Positions 33,813-42,717 of a stretch of DNA of 64,000 nt are shown here, piece after piece. Numbering within the stretch: position 1 is the first letter of the stretch; each line of letters opens with the position of its first letter. Made by a program: the position numbers and the translations under genes. A model generated the notes under the pieces. That model saw only the letters and a list, made by a program, of their open reading frames with translations, made no database searches and was not told where the DNA came from. Source of the DNA: Thermoanaerobaculum sp. (GTDB lineage: Bacteria; Acidobacteriota; Thermoanaerobaculia; Multivoradales; UBA5704); NCBI GenBank assembly GCA_021154885.1, contig JAJKHS010000053.1, positions 53,931 to 117,930 on the forward strand, read 5' to 3'.

Positions 33813-35831
33813 ATGGCTACGAAGACAGCCAAGAGGCCTCTCGTTTCCCCAAAACAGCGTCCCACCGCAAGAGCCAGAGACGACAGTAGCCTTCTCACTG
33901 GATCATCAGGAGCCGGCGGTCCGAGTCAACCGCCGTTGGCAGCCGGTGGCCAGAGCCTATCGCCATTGGTTTTCCTCTCCTATTGCCGCGAAGACGGCGT
34001 CTGGATGGAGTTGCTTCTCACCGTCCTCAAATTCATCGAGCTAAAGGGTTTCATCCGGATTTTCCATGATAAGCGAAGCATTGAGCTGGGCGACGCGTGG
34101 CGCCAGTCGGTCGAGAAGGGCATCCAAGAAGCTTCCATCGTGATCTGTCTCCTGTCTCCCCAATATTTCGCCTCCGAGTTCGTGATGAGCCAAGAGCTGC
34201 CTCTCATTCAGAAGCGGCAAAAAGATGGCTCGCTCAAAGTGCTCCCCGTCCTTTTGAAAGACTGCCTTTGGGAAATTGACCCTTGGTGGGCGAGTCTCCA
34301 GATGCTCAGAGATGATCAGGACAAACACCTGGTGCATGGAAATGGTTCCGATGACACCGAGCGCGTGCAGCATCACTTCGTGGAATTGGCGAGGCAGATC
34401 TTGAGGTTTCTGCCCGAGTTGCCAGAGCCACCAGAGCCGCCGACTACTCTCTCGCAGAACGGCGGCTCAGCGAGCAACAGTTCGCATCAGAAGGCCGCCA
34501 GCAGCCGGCTCGCGCCCAACGGCCGCCGGCGGGGACCGAAGAGTGCCGGCGACCTGGCCATATACCTCTGCAACGAGGAACAGTTCATCAGCGAGTTGCT
34601 TGAGTACCTGCATCTCGCTGGTAACCACGCAGTGGACAAGGCTTGTGAGGCTGCGCCTGAACGCTTGACGGATTCCCTGGGCCAGGGCGAGGCCGGTGAG
34701 GCCCGCGAGTCGTCCGGCGCCGCCACGAGACGGAATCTGGCACCTCTGAGCAACACCAAGAGGATCGGCGACAGCGGGCTGGCGACGCTGCTCTATGGAG
34801 CGGCCGTGGTGGCAGTCGGAAGCTGTGCAGGCGGCACTGGGGCTGGGACCTTTATCGGGTTGGGCTTCGTTCTGACCTGGCGGGCTCCTAAGTCGCTCTA
34901 CTACGCTGACCGTGATTGGGGGATGATTGCCCTCGAGGCCGGCGAAAGGTCCGGTCTGCGCGTCATAGTTTCCGCGGCGGGTCCGCAGGATGACCGAGGC
35001 CACTCGGAGGCGCTGCTGAAGTGGCGAGAGTGCTCATCCTCATCAGGCCCGATTACGAGCGTCGAGTTGGGTCGAGACCTCTGGCGCCGGCTGTTTGTGC
35101 GATCCAACGAGGAGCTGACCGGGAGCTTCTGCGCTCATGCTCTGGGGGTTCGGTGCGACATCTCGGAGCTCGCTGAGCCAATCCCTAACCGCATGTCGTT
35201 CATCGAGGTCCGCGCGTCGGTGAAGGCGGAGGGGCCGTCAGAAGCCCAGGCGAGAATCTGTGCCCCGTTCGGAAGCTTCGCCGAGGCTGGCGCTGAGGAG
35301 CAGCTCGAGGCTGACTTCCGGAAAGACCAATCAGGATTTATCAGTCTTCACCAACGCGAATCGCGGGCGGAGCTGGCATCAGTCTCCAAAACCACGACCC
35401 ACGACGTCAGCGACTTCAAGCACGGCGCCGTCACAGCCGGCAAGGACCCGGATGGCGTCGACATCCTCGACCTCAAGCAAGGTCAATGGCTCTCCTGGGA
35501 AAAGAACACCCCGATCGACCTCGGCGCGGTCCTCTACGAGGAGATCCGCCATGCGGTCTGCGACGCCAGACCAATCCTCGGACACCCTGAGGCAGACCGC
35601 CTGTTCAAGAACAAGATTCTGGCGGAAAGCTACCTCCCCGGAGGTTTCCAGAGAACCTTCACCGCTTTGAACGAGAACGACACTATCCGGGCGTGGAGAG
35701 AAGACTCGCCCTGCTACCTTCCCCGCTTCGTCATCCGCCCCGAGCTCTATGATTCGGTTCAGGCGTGCGCCTTCGACACTGGGAGGGTTCGGTATGGACG
35801 AGACTCGATCAGCCCCCTGCAGACGTCCTGA
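33813..35831 (+). CDS. TIR-domain protein with unrecognised C-terminal region
   Basis: A 672-residue protein. After a disordered N-terminus, residues about 50-190 form a TIR domain: LVFLSYCREDGVWMELLL, IFHDKRSIELGDAWRQSVEK, ASIVICLLSPQYFASEFVMS and the candidate catalytic Glu in SQELPLIQKRQ. The middle contains a small hydrophobic segment (LLYGAAVVAVGSCAGGTGAG). The about 300-residue C-terminal region I do not recognise; it has GVDILDLKQGQWLSW and ends with YLPRFVIRPELYD. TIR proteins of this size are often NADases or signalling parts in antiphage defence. ATG 33813 follows TGGAGGTATGATTC. It neighbours a Phd-zeta pair and a nucleotidyltransferase, a defence-island setting. Confidence 0.75.
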   Translation: MATKTAKRPLVSPKQRPTARARDDSSLLTGSSGAGGPSQPPLAAGGQSLSPLVFLSYCREDGVWMELLLTVLKFIELKGFIRIFHDKRSIELGDAWRQSVEKGIQEASIVICLLSPQYFASEFVMSQELPLIQKRQKDGSLKVLPVLLKDCLWEIDPWWASLQMLRDDQDKHLVHGNGSDDTERVQHHFVELARQILRFLPELPEPPEPPTTLSQNGGSASNSSHQKAASSRLAPNGRRRGPKSAGDLAIYLCNEEQFISELLEYLHLAGNHAVDKACEAAPERLTDSLGQGEAGEARESSGAATRRNLAPLSNTKRIGDSGLATLLYGAAVVAVGSCAGGTGAGTFIGLGFVLTWRAPKSLYYADRDWGMIALEAGERSGLRVIVSAAGPQDDRGHSEALLKWRECSSSSGPITSVELGRDLWRRLFVRSNEELTGSFCAHALGVRCDISELAEPIPNRMSFIEVRASVKAEGPSEAQARICAPFGSFAEAGAEEQLEADFRKDQSGFISLHQRESRAELASVSKTTTHDVSDFKHGAVTAGKDPDGVDILDLKQGQWLSWEKNTPIDLGAVLYEEIRHAVCDARPILGHPEADRLFKNKILAESYLPGGFQRTFTALNENDTIRAWREDSPCYLPRFVIRPELYDSVQACAFDTGRVRYGRDSISPLQTS

Positions 35832-36028
35832 CGTTTAGGAAGACTTGCCAAGCCGCCGCGATCACTCCGGTCGCGGCGGTTTCCTTTATGTCGGTGCTGC
35901 CTGTCCCGGCCACGAGTTCCGCCACCCATCTACCCAATCGAGCCCCAGTCCGGCGCCCGCCAGTTGGATGCTATAGTGTCCAAGAGGGCCTTTCCATGCA
36001 GGCTGCGACTTTCTGGAGAACAGTGACC

Positions 36029-36520
36029 ATGGACTACGCCGACCTGCTCGAGCAGACGCTCAGGGTTCTCGAGAAGGCGGACGCTCACTACTGTGTGATC
36101 GGCGGTCAGGCGGTCAACGCCTACGCCGAGCCGGTCGTGAGCCTCGACCTCGATCTCGCACTCGCCCCGGGCGAGATCGAGCGTCTCGGCGCTCTGTTCG
36201 GGCCGCCAATCCGGATCGAGCGCTTCGAGCACTCGGTGAATCTGTCCGCTCCTGATTCGGACTTGAGAATCCAATTCCAGGTCGACCCCCGATACCACGG
36301 ATTCCCAGCGCGCGCCGAGGTTCGCGAGGTCCTCGGTCACCGACTGCCGGTGGCGAGGCTGGAGGACGTCCTGCGCGGCAAGGTCTGGGCAGCCAGCGAC
36401 CCCAGCCGGCGTGCCAGCAAACGGCAGAAGGACTTGGCGGACATCGCCCGGCTTCTTGAGGAACACCCCGAATTGCGCGAGATGGTGCCGCAGGCGATCC
36501 TGCAGCGGCTGATCGAGTAA
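36029..36520 (+). CDS. nucleotidyltransferase (AbiEii/DUF6036-like)
   Basis: A 163-residue protein with the nucleotidyltransferase core: CVIGGQAVNAYAEPVVSLDL, the second acidic pair in DLDLALAPGEIERL, and a C-terminal VARLEDVLRGKVWAASDPSR and KRQKDLADIARLLEEHPELR typical of AbiEii-like and DUF6036 proteins. In toxin-antitoxin systems such enzymes modify tRNAs or proteins. I chose the ATG at 36029 (MDYADLLEQ); alternatives in frame are GTG 36023 and ATG 35996. No partner antitoxin gene is next to it. Confidence 0.7.
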   Translation: MDYADLLEQTLRVLEKADAHYCVIGGQAVNAYAEPVVSLDLDLALAPGEIERLGALFGPPIRIERFEHSVNLSAPDSDLRIQFQVDPRYHGFPARAEVREVLGHRLPVARLEDVLRGKVWAASDPSRRASKRQKDLADIARLLEEHPELREMVPQAILQRLIE

Positions 36521-36533
36521 CCCGAAGCGCCGC

Positions 36534-38018
36534 TCAAGACCCCCGCTTGGGGAGCTTCGCGGCGCTGGTGACGAATGGCGCGGGCGGGCCCGCCTTGATG
36601 CAGGATAGGTCGAGCCCATCGGCCGATCCACGCTCGATGAAGTCTGCGATCAGGCGCTCCTGGCACTCCCCGGCGCCGGCGTGGGTGCCGTGAGGGATCT
36701 GCACCAGCCGGCCGTGCGGAAAGCCGCGGGCCACGAGGGCCGCGTCGGCGGGGGGAGTCACCGGATCGCGCTCGCCGGAGAAGAGGAGGACGGGGACGTC
36801 CGAATGGACCAGCGCTCCCCAGCTCGCCGGCAGCGGCGCGTGCGGCCAGACGCCGCAGACGGCGAGCTGCTCCCGCACCCGGTCGTCGCCGTAGAAGGTC
36901 CCGCGCGTGGCGGCGGGGATCTCCCGGGAGTCGATGAATGGCAGGTCCTCCGCGCAGGAGACCGAAAACAGGAGCCCGAGCGCGAGCCCCTGCTGGAGCC
37001 TGGAGCGGAGCAGGACCGCGGCCTGGGCCAGCTCCCGGTAGTCCCCCTGCGCGGCGAGATGGATGCGCAGCGGTACCTGGCTCGCCGGGTTGGGGCTATA
37101 GAGGGCGAAGCGGAGGGAGTCGGCCGCGGCCGAGCGGGTGAGCTCGACTGTCACCGGCTGGCCCGTCCTGGGGTGTTTCACCTGGACCTTGACGGGCTGC
37201 TTTGCCAGCCGGTCGAGCACGGTCGAGACCTCTTCCAGGAAGCGGGGGAAGGCGGCGTGGCAGGCCGGCTCGGCTGCACAGTCGCGGGCGAGGAGCTCCA
37301 GGGCCTGCTGGGCGTTCCTGGCATGATTCAGGGGGGCCGGCTCGCCCGGTTTCACCACCGAGGCGAGGGCGACGGTCCGCACCGCCTCCGGATGCCGGGC
37401 GAGAAAGATCTGGGCGGCGAAGGTGCCGTAGGAAGCGCCGCTCAGATTGACCGGACCATATCCGAGATACCGCCGCACCTCGTCGACGTCGTCCATGGCC
37501 GCCGGCGTCGTGTACCGGCTGAGATCGGCGCGCTTCTGGAGCTCGTCGCGGCAGGCGGTGACGGCGTCGAGAGGGAAGAGGTGGTCGAGCCGGGTGCCGT
37601 CGTTCCAGATCGGGCAGGACAGGGGATTGGACCCGCCCGTGCCGCGAGTGTCGACGAGGACGATGTCGCGCCGCGCCCGAACGGGATCGCCGGCGAGCTC
37701 GGCGGCATCCATCGTCGCCGCGGCGCCGGGACCGCCTTCGAGAAAGAAGACGGGGTCCGGCGCTCGGTTCGGCCCCGTCGCTGGCAGGACGACGATTTTC
37801 AGCGGGATCCTTCGTCCGGAGCGGCTCTCCCGGTTCTCGAAGACCTCGTAGGTCCCGCAGAAAGCTTTTCCGCCTCTCTCCGGCAAGGTGCAGGGAGCGA
37901 GCTTGCCCTGCCAACGTTGCACCGTCTTCGCCGGCGCGGCGGGCGAGGCGGCGTGGACGGGCACAGGCAGCGGCAGGAGGGCGGCGAGAGCCAGGGCGGC
38001 GAGCAGGCGGCGGGGCAT
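36534..38018 (-). CDS. secreted alpha/beta hydrolase (TAP/proline iminopeptidase-like)
   Basis: A 494-residue exported peptidase-like hydrolase. After the signal peptide (LLAALALAALLPLPVPVHA) come FFLEGGPGAAATMDA, DTRGTGGSNPLSC, nucleophile elbow NLSGASYGTFAAQIFLARHP, FSGERDPVTPPADAALVARG (Asp) and IPHGTHAGAGEC (His). Length and the C-terminal TAP-like segment suggest tripeptidyl aminopeptidase type activity. It is convergent with the nucleotidyltransferase (14 bp gap). Confidence 0.85.
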   Translation of the reverse strand: MPRRLLAALALAALLPLPVPVHAASPAAPAKTVQRWQGKLAPCTLPERGGKAFCGTYEVFENRESRSGRRIPLKIVVLPATGPNRAPDPVFFLEGGPGAAATMDAAELAGDPVRARRDIVLVDTRGTGGSNPLSCPIWNDGTRLDHLFPLDAVTACRDELQKRADLSRYTTPAAMDDVDEVRRYLGYGPVNLSGASYGTFAAQIFLARHPEAVRTVALASVVKPGEPAPLNHARNAQQALELLARDCAAEPACHAAFPRFLEEVSTVLDRLAKQPVKVQVKHPRTGQPVTVELTRSAAADSLRFALYSPNPASQVPLRIHLAAQGDYRELAQAAVLLRSRLQQGLALGLLFSVSCAEDLPFIDSREIPAATRGTFYGDDRVREQLAVCGVWPHAPLPASWGALVHSDVPVLLFSGERDPVTPPADAALVARGFPHGRLVQIPHGTHAGAGECQERLIADFIERGSADGLDLSCIKAGPPAPFVTSAAKLPKRGS

Positions 38019-38116
38019 GGGGTCTCCTTGAGGTCCTTCTTCGTACGTTGGTGGTGGAGGTTTGTTCCGGCCCCGAGTCTGATGCTACGATCCCGCAGTT
38101 TCCGGGGAGGCTTTTC

Positions 38117-38512
38117 ATGCCCAGGACGCGGCGCACGCAAACGGTCGGTGTCTGGCTGCAGCTCACGGGAGGAGTCACGCCTGAGCTCGCGGCCGGCCGG
38201 CCCTACATCCAGGACCCATGGACCAAGCTGGTCGCGTTTCAAGACGAGTTGGACCGGCTCGTCCTGGAGCGGGACTTCCACGAAGCGCGCAAGCAGGAAG
38301 CCACGCACAGGATCAACGAGGTGCTCGCCGAAGGCCGCATCGTGGCGACCGTGCTCCAAGCCGTGCTGAAACAACACTTCGGCGCGAGCAGCGAAGAGCT
38401 CGTCGCCTTCGGGATCAGGCCGTTCCGCGGCCTGAAACGTGCGCGCAAGGCGAGGACTGCCGCCCGCACCGCGGAAAAGCAGGAGGCTGCGCCGGAACCT
38501 TCCGGCGAGTAG
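38117..38512 (+). CDS. small hypothetical protein
   Basis: A 131-residue soluble protein of mixed charge. The N-terminal half includes TVGVWLQLTGGVTPELAAGR, and the C-terminal half is helical (FQDELDRLVLERDFHEARKQ) with a Lys/Arg/Ala-rich tail. ATG 38117 follows GGGGAGGCTTTTC; the TTG at 38048 is rejected. No family is recognised. A long repeat-rich intergenic region starts right after it. Confidence 0.55.
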   Translation: MPRTRRTQTVGVWLQLTGGVTPELAAGRPYIQDPWTKLVAFQDELDRLVLERDFHEARKQEATHRINEVLAEGRIVATVLQAVLKQHFGASSEELVAFGIRPFRGLKRARKARTAARTAEKQEAAPEPSGE

Positions 38513-38563
38513 CCGCGAGGTTCGGCCGGGATGGGGAGAGCTTTCCCGGACCTGCGCGAAGGA

Positions 38564-38932
38564 GGGAACGCCGCCTTCCCTGCTTTCCGGGCCGCCGGAG
38601 AACGGGGAACGCCGCGTTCCCTCCTCTCCGACGCGCGGGAGAAGAGGGAAGACGACGTTCCCGCCTCTTCTGGAGCCGCGAAAGGAGGGAACGCCGCCTT
38701 CCCTGCTCTCCCGGCGGATGGAGAGTGGGGAACGTCGCGTTCCCTGGTCTCCGCTGGCGGGGAAAGGAGGGAAGATCGCCTTCCCTCCTTTGCGGAGGAC
38801 GCGAAAGCAGGGAACGCCCCGTTCCCTCCTCTCCTGTCGCCGGGAAAGCCGGGAAGATCGCGTTCCCCCCTCTTCGTGGCCAGAGAAGAGAGGGAAGACG
38901 GCGCTCCCTCCTCTCCGGAGCGCGAAAAAACT
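38564..38932 (+). repeat. tandem array of nine 41-bp hairpin repeats
   Basis: Nine units with an exact 41-bp period start at 38564, 38605, 38646, 38687, 38728, 38769, 38810, 38851 and 38892. Each begins with a 17-nt imperfect palindrome of the form GGGAA-N7-TTCCC, for example GGGAACGCCGCGTTCCC or GGGAAGATCGCGTTCCC. Most also contain a second inverted repeat of the CTCTCC...GGGAGA kind in the spacer. The period is not a multiple of three, so the array is not coding. The surrounding 38513-39190 region shows no gene. Confidence 0.85.
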
Positions 38933-39190
38933 TCCCCGGCGCTCTCAAAGCTTCTGAGGGATCTCCAGGAGTGCAGAGAGGCTACAGGGCGTTCTCAGGG
39001 CGCACCCGATCGTCGCCGGAGAAGGTGCCGAGCGTGGCGGATGAATGGCAGGTCCTCGTCTGGCTGGGTTTAGACTTCGGTCATATAGTTACGAAGCAGT
39101 GATCAAGTGAGCCTTCCAGCATCGTGGTCAACATCCGTCGCTTTCCGTAAAAGCCACGTCCCACGGCTCTCGTCATGATCTGGCGCCGGC

Positions 39191-39500
39191 TTGAGGCCCA
39201 ACGGGCCGCCCTCCCTCAGCCCAGGGCAACGCCCTGGGTCTCAGGAGATCGAAAATATCGATGCGGCCTGAAAGGCCGCGCTAACCAGATGCTAAGTTCG
39301 GGCTCTATGCCCCTTCCGTCCACCAGTTCCTGCCGTATCGCGGTGCGGCTCATCTCCGTCATCTCCTCGGACGATAGAGGAACGGCGGCGGCCGTCGCGG
39401 CCTTGGCTAGCGCGGCCCTTCAGGCCGCATTTACGTTGTCCGATCTCCTGAACCCAGGGCGTTGCCCTGGGCTGAGGGAGGGCGGCCCGTTGGGCCTCAA
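39191..39500. repeat. 310-bp inverted repeat, REP/MITE-like
   Basis: Two about 95-bp arms, 39191-39285 and 39406-39500, are inverted copies at roughly 90% identity, separated by 120 bp. Each arm contains nested small palindromes: GGCCCAACGGGCC, CCCAGGGCAACGCCCTGGG and GCGGCCTGAAAGGCCGC. The elements resemble REP sequences mobilised by RAYT transposases, but no transposase is present in the window. The remaining 39501-39646 stretch shows nothing. Confidence 0.75.
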
Positions 39501-39646
39501 GCAGTCAGCTAGATTACGACGTGGGCCGGCAATGCAGCAGTATCCGTTGAGCGCCGACTGGCACTCTATACTCAGCACCGGAGGTAGTTTCGCATACAAT
39601 CACGGCAGCAAGCTTTGGCCACAGCTTTCGGCATCGTGATGCGCAA

Positions 39647-39890
39647 TTACTTATGACTCTCAGTATAGCGACTCGGTTCCGAAGGTGTCTCCACGTCCGG
39701 GCAATGTGCTGCCCGTTGTCGCCCTGCAATCTCATCGCCGAACTGCATCTCGCGCCGGCTCTGGTAGCGGCGCGCAGCCGCCTCGAGCCGCGGGCGAGGC
39801 CGTTCGGCGTCGTCCAGGTGCAGCAAGGAAGGCTTCCCAGTCGCGGGGGGATAACGTCAGAGTCTCGTGCTCGGCCGTCTTGGTGGGCAT
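39647..39890 (-). pseudogene. truncated, frameshifted DUF1778 (TacA-like) antitoxin
   Basis: From the ATG at 39890 the minus strand reads MPTKTAEHETLTLSPRDWEA followed by FLAA, then a one-base shift (an extra C in GCTGCACCTGG) is needed to continue DDAERPRPRLEAAARRYQSR. This matches the C-terminal half of DUF1778 antitoxins, the partners of GNAT toxins. The N-terminal ribbon-helix-helix is missing and no acetyltransferase toxin is adjacent, so it is a remnant. Confidence 0.5.
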
Positions 39891-39904
39891 GGGTTGCACC
39901 TCGC

Positions 39905-40705
39905 TCAGCCCGAGGATAGCACCCCCTCCCGCCGCACCGCGCTCTCATGCCACCGCCGCAGCACGAGATAGGACAGCCCCGAGAGCAGTGCGTACAGGAG
40001 CACCCCGGAGCCGGCGAGAAGGACGAGGGCGGCGAACATGCGGGGGATGGCCAGGGTGTAGCCGGCTTCGAGGATGCGGTAGGCGAGGCCCGAGGCGGCG
40101 CCGCCTGTTCCGGCCACGAACTCGGCTACCACGGCGCCGATCAGGGCCAGGCCGCCGCTGATCCTCAATCCTCCCAGGAAGTAGGGAAGGGCGCTCGGCA
40201 GGCGCACGAAGCGGAGCACCTGCCAGCGCGAGGCTCCGTAGAGGCGCATCAGGTCGAGCAGGTGGTGGTCCGCGCTCTGGAGGCCCAGGGCCGTGTTCGC
40301 CGCCACCGGGAAGAAGGCGACGAGGAAGGCGCAGAGGACGAGGGCGAGGCGGACGTCCTTGACCCAGATCAGGAGCAGCGGCGCGATGGCGACCAGGGGC
40401 GTGACCTGGAGGATCACCGCGAACGGGAAGAGGCTCCTCTCGATCCATTTCGCCTGCATGAGGAGCACGGCCAGCCCCGCTCCCAGGACCGCCGCGGCGA
40501 GCAGCGCCTCGCCGGTGACGGCGAGGGTTTGCAGCAGCGACGGGTAGAGCGCCGGCCAGTCGTCCCGCAACGCCGCGGCGATGCGCAGCGGGCCCGGCAG
40601 CAGGTACTCGGGCACGTGGCGCAGGCGCACCACCGCCTCCCAGGCGGCCAGGGTGAGGAGGACGACCAAGGCCGGCGGCAGGGCGTTGGTGAGGGTTCGT
40701 TTCAT
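39905..40705 (-). CDS. ABC transporter permease (SsuC/ThiX type)
   Basis: A 266-residue inner-membrane permease with about six helices, including LPPALVVLLTLAAWEAVVRL at the N-terminus. The cytoplasmic EAA-like loop is at LLDLMRLYGASRWQVLRFVR (about residues 146-165), followed by LPSALPYFLGGLRISGGLAL. The ATG at 40705 overlaps the ATPase stop (ATGA). Together with the neighbouring ATPase and binding protein it forms a NitT/TauT/ThiY-type importer. Confidence 0.9.
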   Translation of the reverse strand: MKRTLTNALPPALVVLLTLAAWEAVVRLRHVPEYLLPGPLRIAAALRDDWPALYPSLLQTLAVTGEALLAAAVLGAGLAVLLMQAKWIERSLFPFAVILQVTPLVAIAPLLLIWVKDVRLALVLCAFLVAFFPVAANTALGLQSADHHLLDLMRLYGASRWQVLRFVRLPSALPYFLGGLRISGGLALIGAVVAEFVAGTGGAASGLAYRILEAGYTLAIPRMFAALVLLAGSGVLLYALLSGLSYLVLRRWHESAVRREGVLSSG

Positions 40706-41481
40706 GATTTCCCAAGCGCTTCGGCGAGCTTCGTCGAGACGGCCCGGCAGATGCGCAGATACTCCTCGGAGCTGCGGTAGTCCGCCCCGCGGGGGGATGG
40801 GGCCGCGACGGCGATCTCGCCCAGGATGCGGCCCGGCCGCGCCGAGAGCACCGCGATGCGGGTGGCCAGGTAGGCCGATTCGTAAACGCTGTGGGTGACG
40901 AAGACGATGGTGAGCCCCTCTCGCTGCCAGAGGTCGAGGAGCTCGTCGTTCAGCTTCCAGCGGGTGATCTCGTCGAGCGACGCGAACGGCTCGTCCAGCA
41001 GCAGGAGTCGCGGCCGTGCCGCGAGCGCGCGGGCGATGGAGACCCGCATCTTCATCCCGCCGGAGAGCTCCCGCGGATAGGCCCGCGCGAACCCGCCGAG
41101 CCCCAGCCCTACGAGCCGCTCTTCCACGCGCCGGCGGATCTCGGCGCGCGGCAGGCCCAGGAGCTCGAGGGGCAGGGCCACGTTGCGCTCCACGGTGGCC
41201 CATGGCATGAGCGTCGGCTCCTGGAAGACGAAGCCCACGGCGTGGGGTGCTGGCAGCCGGCGCTCGAGCGAGCCGGCCGTGGGCTCGGCCAGGCCCGCCA
41301 TCAGGCGCAGCGCCGTGCTCTTGCCGCACCCCGAAGGGCCGAGCAGCGCAAGCAGCTCGCCCGGGGCCACAGCAAGGTCGAATCCAGCGAGCGCCTCCGT
41401 GCCGCCGGCGAACCGCTTGGCGACCTGATGCAGCCGGACGACCGGTTCACCGTCGCGGACGTTGGGACCGGGGAGAGCCAC
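40702..41481 (-). CDS. ABC transporter ATP-binding protein (SsuB/TauB/ThiZ type)
   Basis: A 259-residue ATPase. Walker A is LLGPSGCGKSTALRLMAG, the Q-loop VGFVFQEPTLMPWATVERNV, the ABC signature LSGGMKMRVSIARALA, Walker B RLLLLDEPFASLDE and the H-loop VFVTHSVYESAYLA. It energises import through the coupled permease. Its start overlaps the end of the binding-protein gene by 35 bp and its stop overlaps the permease start, so all three genes are co-translated. Confidence 0.93.
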   Translation of the reverse strand: MALPGPNVRDGEPVVRLHQVAKRFAGGTEALAGFDLAVAPGELLALLGPSGCGKSTALRLMAGLAEPTAGSLERRLPAPHAVGFVFQEPTLMPWATVERNVALPLELLGLPRAEIRRRVEERLVGLGLGGFARAYPRELSGGMKMRVSIARALAARPRLLLLDEPFASLDEITRWKLNDELLDLWQREGLTIVFVTHSVYESAYLATRIAVLSARPGRILGEIAVAAPSPRGADYRSSEEYLRICRAVSTKLAEALGKS

Positions 41482-42478
41482 CGTGCGAGGTCTTGATCTC
41501 CATGCCCACTTTTTTGTTGACGAAGCGCAGCGTGTAGGCCTTGGAGAGATCGATCGTGGAAGGGTAGACGCCGGCCTTGATCATCGCGCTTGCGAACGAT
41601 TTCCAGCGGGCGTCCGTCATGGCGCCGATGCCGAGCGTCAGGGCGTCTCCGGAATCGATCACTCCGTGCTTGCGCAGGGCCGCGATGCCGTAGGCCATGA
41701 GATCGGCGGTCATCTCCGGATTGTCCCGCCGGATCAGGGCGTTGGCCGGCGCGGGGTCGCCGTAGAGGTAGCTGTACCACCCTTCGATGCTCGCGTCGAC
41801 GAACCGCTGCACGAGGTCGGGGCGGGTCGCGACCAGCTTCCAGGCACACTCGATGGTCGTCGAGTAGCTGTCGAAGCCATGGTCGGCGAGGACGTGGACG
41901 ACCGGTTTGACCCCCGCCTTTTCGAGCGTGTAGGGCTCGCTCGTCAGGTAGCCCTCCTGAATGGTTTTCTTGTCGACCAGGAAAGGGGCCATGTTAAACG
42001 TATAGGTGCGGATCTGATCGTCCGTGTAGCCGTAGCGGATGCGCAGGAAATTCCAGAACGTCGCGCGGGCGGCCGGAGCGATCAGGATCGGCTTGCCTTT
42101 GAGCGCTTCGAGCGTGTCGTTGCCCTGGCCGGGATGGGCGATGAGCACCTGCGGGTCTTTCTGAAAGATCGCCGCCACGGTGGCCACGGGCACTCCGGCC
42201 TTGACGTAGTTCAACGCCGCGAAAGAGCTCGCGCCGACGTTGAAATCGAACTGGCCGGCGGCCATGAGCTGGGGGTTGTTGACCTGCGGGCCGCCCATCC
42301 GCAGGGTGACGTCGAGCCCGTGGCGCCGGTAGATTCCGGTGGCGATCGCCTGGTAGAAGCCGCCGTGCTCCGCCTCGGCCTTCCAGTTGGTGGCGAGCGT
42401 CACCTTGTCCAGCGCCGCGGCCGGCGCGGCGGCGAGGGCCCCGAGGGACAGGACGAGCAGGAACGGAAGCGGGCGCAC
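41447..42478 (-). CDS. ABC transporter substrate-binding protein (NMT1/THI5-like)
   Basis: A 343-residue periplasmic binding protein with signal peptide (FLLVLSLGALAAAPAAA) and an NMT1/THI5-like domain. VTLATNWKAEAEHGGFYQAI opens the first lobe; GQFDFNVGASSFAALNYVKA and PILIAPAARATFWNFL follow, and the second lobe runs to the C-terminus. The EHGGFYQA start is most like pyrimidine (HMP)-binding ThiY/THI5 members, but alkanesulfonate, nitrate or aromatic ligands are possible. No riboswitch was recognised upstream. Confidence 0.85.
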   Translation of the reverse strand: MRPLPFLLVLSLGALAAAPAAALDKVTLATNWKAEAEHGGFYQAIATGIYRRHGLDVTLRMGGPQVNNPQLMAAGQFDFNVGASSFAALNYVKAGVPVATVAAIFQKDPQVLIAHPGQGNDTLEALKGKPILIAPAARATFWNFLRIRYGYTDDQIRTYTFNMAPFLVDKKTIQEGYLTSEPYTLEKAGVKPVVHVLADHGFDSYSTTIECAWKLVATRPDLVQRFVDASIEGWYSYLYGDPAPANALIRRDNPEMTADLMAYGIAALRKHGVIDSGDALTLGIGAMTDARWKSFASAMIKAGVYPSTIDLSKAYTLRFVNKKVGMEIKTSHGGSPRSQRPRR

Positions 42479-42513
42479 GGGCGGATGCTACCACGCGCCG
42501 GAGCGCGGCCGGT

Positions 42514-42624
42514 TCACGGCTCCTGAGGGGCCCATCCGCAGTTCGGACAGAGTACCCGCCAGTCTTCGGAACGCGCGTTGCTCAGGGACTCGAGTTCCTC
42601 ATAGGGCAGCCGGAGGGCGAAGCG
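42514..42624 (-). pseudogene. Phd-type antitoxin fragment
   Basis: The minus strand encodes PYEELESLSNARSEDW followed by a short tail with RVLCPNCGW and a stop at 42514. The part around 42574-42615 resembles, in DNA and protein, the SYEEFESLSSMRSE region of the Phd antitoxin at 32848-33198. No start codon is available. It is probably a recombined remnant in the 239-bp gap before the next gene. Confidence 0.3.
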
Positions 42625-42717
42625 GCTTCTACCTCAGTGGCCGCCTTTGCGGCGGAACTGCGTCCATTAAGATGTGAGACAGAAACGTCTCCACTAACAC
42701 GCGATAGGAGAAATCAC

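Noticed and set aside
38564..38932. CRISPR array
   Set aside because: The units are diverged, there are no unique spacers between identical repeats, and no cas gene is present.
38415..38948. 177-codon minus-strand repetitive protein
   Set aside because: The 41-bp period is not divisible by three, so the apparent peptide repeats are a by-product of the DNA array.
39514..39948. 144-codon minus-strand frame
   Set aside because: It is Arg/Cys-rich without a domain; the same DNA encodes a frameshifted DUF1778 antitoxin in other frames.
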